This document shows positions 60,915 through 64,000 of a stretch of DNA of 64,000 nt, one piece after another. Position 1 is the first letter of the stretch. Every line of letters begins with the position of its first letter. A program made the translations under genes and the position numbers. The notes beneath the pieces were generated by a model that was not told the origin of the DNA, did no database searches, and worked only from the letters and a program-made list of their open reading frames with translations. Source of the DNA: Rhodopseudomonas palustris (GTDB lineage: Bacteria; Pseudomonadota; Alphaproteobacteria; Rhizobiales; Xanthobacteraceae); the NCBI GenBank assembly GCA_016215605.1, contig JACRJB010000018.1, positions 17,679 through 81,678 of the forward strand, given 5' to 3'.

Positions 60915-61418
60915 ATGGCGGATTCAGAAAAACCGGAAGAAGGCGCAGAGGCCGCCGAAGGCGCCGCGCCGAAGAGCAAGAAGAAGCTGATCATCATCAT
61001 TGCGGCCGCCGCGCTGGTGCTGGTCGGCGGCGGTGGCGGCGCGTGGTTCTTCATGTCCAAGGGGCACGACAAGGACAAGCAGCACGCCGAGGCGGTGGAG
61101 AAGGTGAAGCCGCCGAATTTCATCGAGGTGCCGGAGATCATGGTCAATCTCGCCGGCTCGCCGGGCGAGCGCGTGCAGTATCTGAAGGCCAAGATCGTGC
61201 TCGAGGTGAAGGACGACAAGCTGGTCGAGCAGATCAAGCCGACGATGCCGCGCATCACCGACCTGTTTCAGACGTACTTGCGCGAACTGCGCTCGGGCGA
61301 TCTCAACGGCTCGGTCGGGATGTTCCGCATGAAGGAAGAGCTGACGCGCCGCGTCAACGTCGCGATCGCGCCTGCGCAGGTGTCCGCGGTGCTGTTTAAG
61401 GAAGTACTGGTGCAGTGA
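60915..61418 (+). CDS. fliL: Flagellar basal-body protein FliL
   Basis: 167 aa. A Lys-rich cytoplasmic tip (KSKKKLIIIIAAAALVLVGG) leads into one membrane helix, then a periplasmic domain with PNFIEVPEIMVNLAGSPGER, then VQYLKAKIVLEVKDDKLVEQ. FliL associates with the stator ring around MotAB. ATG 60915; 6 bp before fliM, operon start. The frame opens slightly upstream (60906). Confidence 0.95.
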   Translation: MADSEKPEEGAEAAEGAAPKSKKKLIIIIAAAALVLVGGGGGAWFFMSKGHDKDKQHAEAVEKVKPPNFIEVPEIMVNLAGSPGERVQYLKAKIVLEVKDDKLVEQIKPTMPRITDLFQTYLRELRSGDLNGSVGMFRMKEELTRRVNVAIAPAQVSAVLFKEVLVQ

Positions 61419-61424
61419 GCTGAC

Positions 61425-62630
61425 ATGGCTGGCCAGGAACAACTCGACCAAGACGCCATCGCTGCCCAATGGGAAGCGTCGATGGCCTCGGAAGACCCCG
61501 AGGCCGCAGCGAAGGCGGCTGAGGAGAACGAACTCACCGGGACGATGGCGGAACAATGGGCCGCCATGGTCGAGGACGGCGGCCGCGATCTCGGCGGCAC
61601 CGGCAAGAACAGCGGCGAGCGCGTGCTGTCGCAGGAGGAGATCGACAATCTCCTCGGCTTCAGCGTCGGCGAGGTGCATCTCGACGAGAACTCCGGCATC
61701 CGCGCGATCATCGACTCGGCGATGGTCTCCTACGAGCGTCTGCCGATGCTCGAAATCGTGTTCGACCGCCTGGTGCGGTTGATGACGACTTCCTTGCGCA
61801 ATTTCACCTCGGACAACGTCGAAGTCTCGCTCGACCGCATCACCTCGGTGCGGTTCAGCGACTACATGAACTCGATCCCGCTGCCGGCGGTGCTGTGCGT
61901 GTTCAAGGCCGAGGAGTGGCAGAACTTCGGTTTGGCCACCGTCGATTCCAGCCTGATCTATTCGATGATCGACGTGCTGCTCGGCGGCCGCCGCGGCCAG
62001 GCTGCGATCCGGATCGAAGGCCGGCCCTACACCACGATCGAGACCAATCTGGTGAAGCGGCTGCTGGAAGTCGTGCTCGCCGACGCCGAGCAGGCGTTCC
62101 GGCCGCTGTCGCCGGTGGCGTTCTCGATCGACCGGCTCGAAACCAATCCGCGCTTCGCCGCGATCAGCCGCCCCGCCAACGCGGCGATCCTGGTGCGTCT
62201 GCACATCGACATGGAAGACCGCGGCGGCAACATCGAGTTGCTGCTGCCCTACGCCACGATCGAGCCGATCCGCGGCGTGCTGATGCAGATGTTCATGGGC
62301 GAGAAATTCGGCCGTGATCAGGTCTGGGAAGGCCATCTCGCGACCGAGATCGGTCAGGCGGACATCTCGGTCGACGCCGTGCTGTACGAGGCGGAAGTGC
62401 CGCTGAAGCAATTGATGGCGCTTCAGGTCGGCGACACCTTGCCGCTCGATCTGCGCGCCGACGCGCTGGTCGCGGTGCGTTGCGGCAGCGTCACGCTGAC
62501 CGAGGGCCGGATGGGGCGGGTCGGCGACCGCGTCGCCATTCGCGTCACCAAACCATTGCGCAAGCCGGTCACGACCTACGCGATGTTCGAGCGGACCGAC
62601 GAGCAGAGCAAAATGATGGAGGCACAATGA
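61425..62630 (+). CDS. fliM: Flagellar motor switch protein FliM
   Basis: 401-aa C-ring protein. After an acidic lead of about 60 residues, LSQEEIDNLLGFSVGEVHLD is the N-terminal CheY-binding/FliG-linked motif. TTSLRNFTSDNVEVSLDRIT and the middle CheC-like domain follow. The C-terminal SpoA domain carries PLKQLMALQVGDTLPLDLRA. It overlaps the next gene by 4 bases (ATGA). Longer than E. coli FliM (334 aa) because of the N-terminal extension. Confidence 0.95.
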   Translation: MAGQEQLDQDAIAAQWEASMASEDPEAAAKAAEENELTGTMAEQWAAMVEDGGRDLGGTGKNSGERVLSQEEIDNLLGFSVGEVHLDENSGIRAIIDSAMVSYERLPMLEIVFDRLVRLMTTSLRNFTSDNVEVSLDRITSVRFSDYMNSIPLPAVLCVFKAEEWQNFGLATVDSSLIYSMIDVLLGGRRGQAAIRIEGRPYTTIETNLVKRLLEVVLADAEQAFRPLSPVAFSIDRLETNPRFAAISRPANAAILVRLHIDMEDRGGNIELLLPYATIEPIRGVLMQMFMGEKFGRDQVWEGHLATEIGQADISVDAVLYEAEVPLKQLMALQVGDTLPLDLRADALVAVRCGSVTLTEGRMGRVGDRVAIRVTKPLRKPVTTYAMFERTDEQSKMMEAQ

Positions 62631-63061
62631 GCCATACTCTCGGATTCGTCATCGAAAGCCTGGTCGCGGTGCTGCTGATGCTGACCATCGGTTATTGCTG
62701 GCTGCTCAACAAGCGATTGCTGCGCCTGCGGGCGGACGAGCAGTCGCTGAAGGCGACGATCGGCGAACTGATCACCGTCACCGAAATCGCCGAGCGCGCG
62801 ATCGGCGGGCTCAAGCTCACGGTGCGCGAGGTCAACGAGCATCTCGGCCGCGACATCGCCTCGGCGACGGCGCTGTCCGAACATCTCAAGAAGCAGCTCG
62901 CCGAAGGCGACAACGTACTGCGCCGGCTGTCGAAGATCGTCGCGGCGGCGCGTCCGTCGTCGGAGCAGCACGACGAGCCGGTGATGTCGCCGGCGCGCGC
63001 CAATGCCGCGGCGGCGGAAGCCTTCGCCGAGCGACGACGACATAGCGGCCTGGCTGCATGA
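62627..63061 (+). CDS. DUF6468-type flagellar-operon membrane protein
   Basis: 144 aa, one N-terminal membrane helix (LGFVIESLVAVLLMLTIGYC), then a long alpha-helical cytoplasmic part (QSLKATIGELITVTEIAERA, IGGLKLTVREVNEHLGRDIA) that may form a coiled coil. Overlaps fliM and motE by 4 bases each, so it is translationally coupled. Function unknown; co-occurrence with fliM-motE in alphaproteobacteria suggests a stator or export role. Confidence 0.8.
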   Translation: MSHTLGFVIESLVAVLLMLTIGYCWLLNKRLLRLRADEQSLKATIGELITVTEIAERAIGGLKLTVREVNEHLGRDIASATALSEHLKKQLAEGDNVLRRLSKIVAAARPSSEQHDEPVMSPARANAAAAEAFAERRRHSGLAA

Positions 63062-63840
63062 ACGTATTTCGGGACATCCGCATCCTTCCGGTGGTGCTGG
63101 TCGCGATCCTCGGCCTTGCTGTGCTGAAGATCGCCGGCCTGCTGCTCGATGGCGGCTACGTGTTCGACTACGATCCGAACGCGACCAGGCCGTCATGGGC
63201 GCAGGCCAACCTGAACTTCCCGGGCGGCAACGTGAAGCCGGCGGATCCCGACTATTCATCCGATATCACCGGCTCGGTGCAGGCGCCGCCGAAGAAGGAA
63301 GAGCCCAAGCCCGTCGTGGCGGCGCCCGAAGAGGCGAAGCCGACGGAAGCGCCGGTCGAACAGCCCGCCGGCATCTCGCCGTCGGAGCGCGCAATCCTGG
63401 AGCGGCTGCAGGCGCGCCGGCAGGAGCTCGACGCGCGCGCGCGCGAAGTCGAAATCCGCGAGAGCCTGCTGAAGGCCGCGGAGAAGCGGATCGAGTCGCG
63501 GGTCGAGGAGATGAAGGCGACCGAGGGCCAGATCGGCAAGGCGACCGAGCAGAAGTCCGAGGCCGACGCCGCGCGCTTCAAGGGCATCATCACGATGTAC
63601 GAGTCGATGAAGCCGAAAGACGCAGCCAAGATCTTCGATCGGCTCGAAATGTCGGTGCTGCTCGAGATCGCGTCGCAGATCGCGCCGCGCAAGATGTCCG
63701 ACATCCTCGGGCTGATGACTCCGGAAGCCGCCGAGAAGCTGACCGTCGAGCTGGCCCGCCGCGCCAGTGGCAAGACCGCGGCCACCGCATCCGCCGCCGC
63801 CCTGCCGAAGATCGAAGGCCGCCCGATCCCGCCGCGCTAA
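63058..63840 (+). CDS. motE: MotE-family flagellar/stator protein
   Basis: 260 aa. Signal-anchor (RILPVVLVAILGLAVLKIAG), a Pro-rich periplasmic linker, a coiled coil (ERAILERLQARRQELDARAR onward), and a C-terminal MgtE-N-like domain with GIITMYESMKPKDAAKIFDR and ASQIAPRKMSDILGLMTPEA. MotE folds and stabilises MotC for the Rhizobium motor. It overlaps the previous gene by 4 bases. Identity is strong by layout; the rest of the motor set lies outside the window. Confidence 0.85.
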   Translation: MNVFRDIRILPVVLVAILGLAVLKIAGLLLDGGYVFDYDPNATRPSWAQANLNFPGGNVKPADPDYSSDITGSVQAPPKKEEPKPVVAAPEEAKPTEAPVEQPAGISPSERAILERLQARRQELDARAREVEIRESLLKAAEKRIESRVEEMKATEGQIGKATEQKSEADAARFKGIITMYESMKPKDAAKIFDRLEMSVLLEIASQIAPRKMSDILGLMTPEAAEKLTVELARRASGKTAATASAAALPKIEGRPIPPR

Positions 63841-63891
63841 AGCAGTTCTGTTTTCCATGGAATCAGAGCTGATCGACACCGTCTGCCACGC

Positions 63892-64000
63892 GCACAACCT
63901 CATGGTGAGGAGGCGCGTAGCGCCGTCTCGAACCATGGGCCGCAGCGAATGCGTTGCCCCATCCTTCGAGACGCCCGGCTTTGCCGGGCTCCTCAGGATG
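63892..64000 (-). repeat. Dispersed intergenic repeat, copy 2 (runs off window)
   Basis: Inverse-orientation copy of the element at 46067-46173. It begins GCACAACCTCATGGTGAGGA and continues to the last base, with GCCCGGCTTTGCCGGGC near the end. It lies just after motE. Confidence 0.9.

Noticed and set aside
1..64000. CRISPR arrays, tRNA or rRNA genes, prophage or integrase
   Set aside because: None recognised in the intergenic regions; repeats present are dispersed palindromes, not regularly spaced.

Overview
The window looks like chromosome from a high-GC alphaproteobacterium of the Rhodopseudomonas/Bradyrhizobium group (Nitrobacteraceae). This is inferred from several things: strong GC3 bias that leaves long mirror frames open, the alphaproteobacterial flagellar genes flbT, flaF, fliX and motE, a DksA with a single zinc-finger cysteine, an SbtA/SbtB/LysR bicarbonate-uptake locus, and short palindromic repeats of the kind common in these genomes. 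No tRNA, rRNA, CRISPR array, transposase or phage gene was seen.

Left part (1-24 kb), accessory and housekeeping genes: a TonB-dependent siderophore receptor; a large secreted SGNH hydrolase; two divergent toxin-antitoxin modules (RHH/PIN and ParDE); a UPF0104-type membrane protein; a YciF-like ferritin-fold protein; sbtA-sbtB with a divergent LysR regulator; an AT-richer patch with an ADP-ribosyltransferase-like protein and a 65-aa partner; small membrane proteins; a UspA protein; SixA; an FAD oxidoreductase; a Tat-exported MsrB; a GT39-like membrane glycosyltransferase; a TacAT-type GNAT/DUF1778 module; and a 1423-aa hybrid kinase with two kinase cores and two receiver domains.

Right part (24-64 kb), a flagellar supercluster. 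A sigma-54 promoter drives flgE-flgK-flgL. Two very large flagellin genes (888 and 885 aa) follow. They flank a 15.5-kb island of sugar-modification genes: FkbM methyltransferase, GmhA-like isomerase, two SDR sugar epimerase/dehydratases, a methyltransferase, an E1-alpha/E1-beta TPP enzyme pair, an alcohol dehydrogenase, a domain-swapped HldE-like enzyme, a sugar nucleotidyltransferase, a further SDR, an acetolactate-synthase-like TPP enzyme, and a TPR/O-GlcNAc-transferase-type glycosyltransferase. The most economical reading is that the island makes an unusual nucleotide-activated, possibly heptose-derived and carbon-extended sugar, which the SPINDLY-type transferase attaches to flagellin in the cytoplasm. 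That function is inference.

Beyond the second flagellin come flbT-flaF, a FlaG-like gene, the flgI-flgJ-flgN-like operon, fliX, dksA, the flgF-flgG-flgA-flgH operon and fliL-fliM-DUF6468-motE. Sigma-54 -24/-12 elements lie before flgE, flgI and flgF. A perfect TTAA-N7-TTAA CtrA-type box lies before the second flagellin. A REP-like palindrome sits in frame inside the sugar nucleotidyltransferase gene and adds exactly 40 codons.
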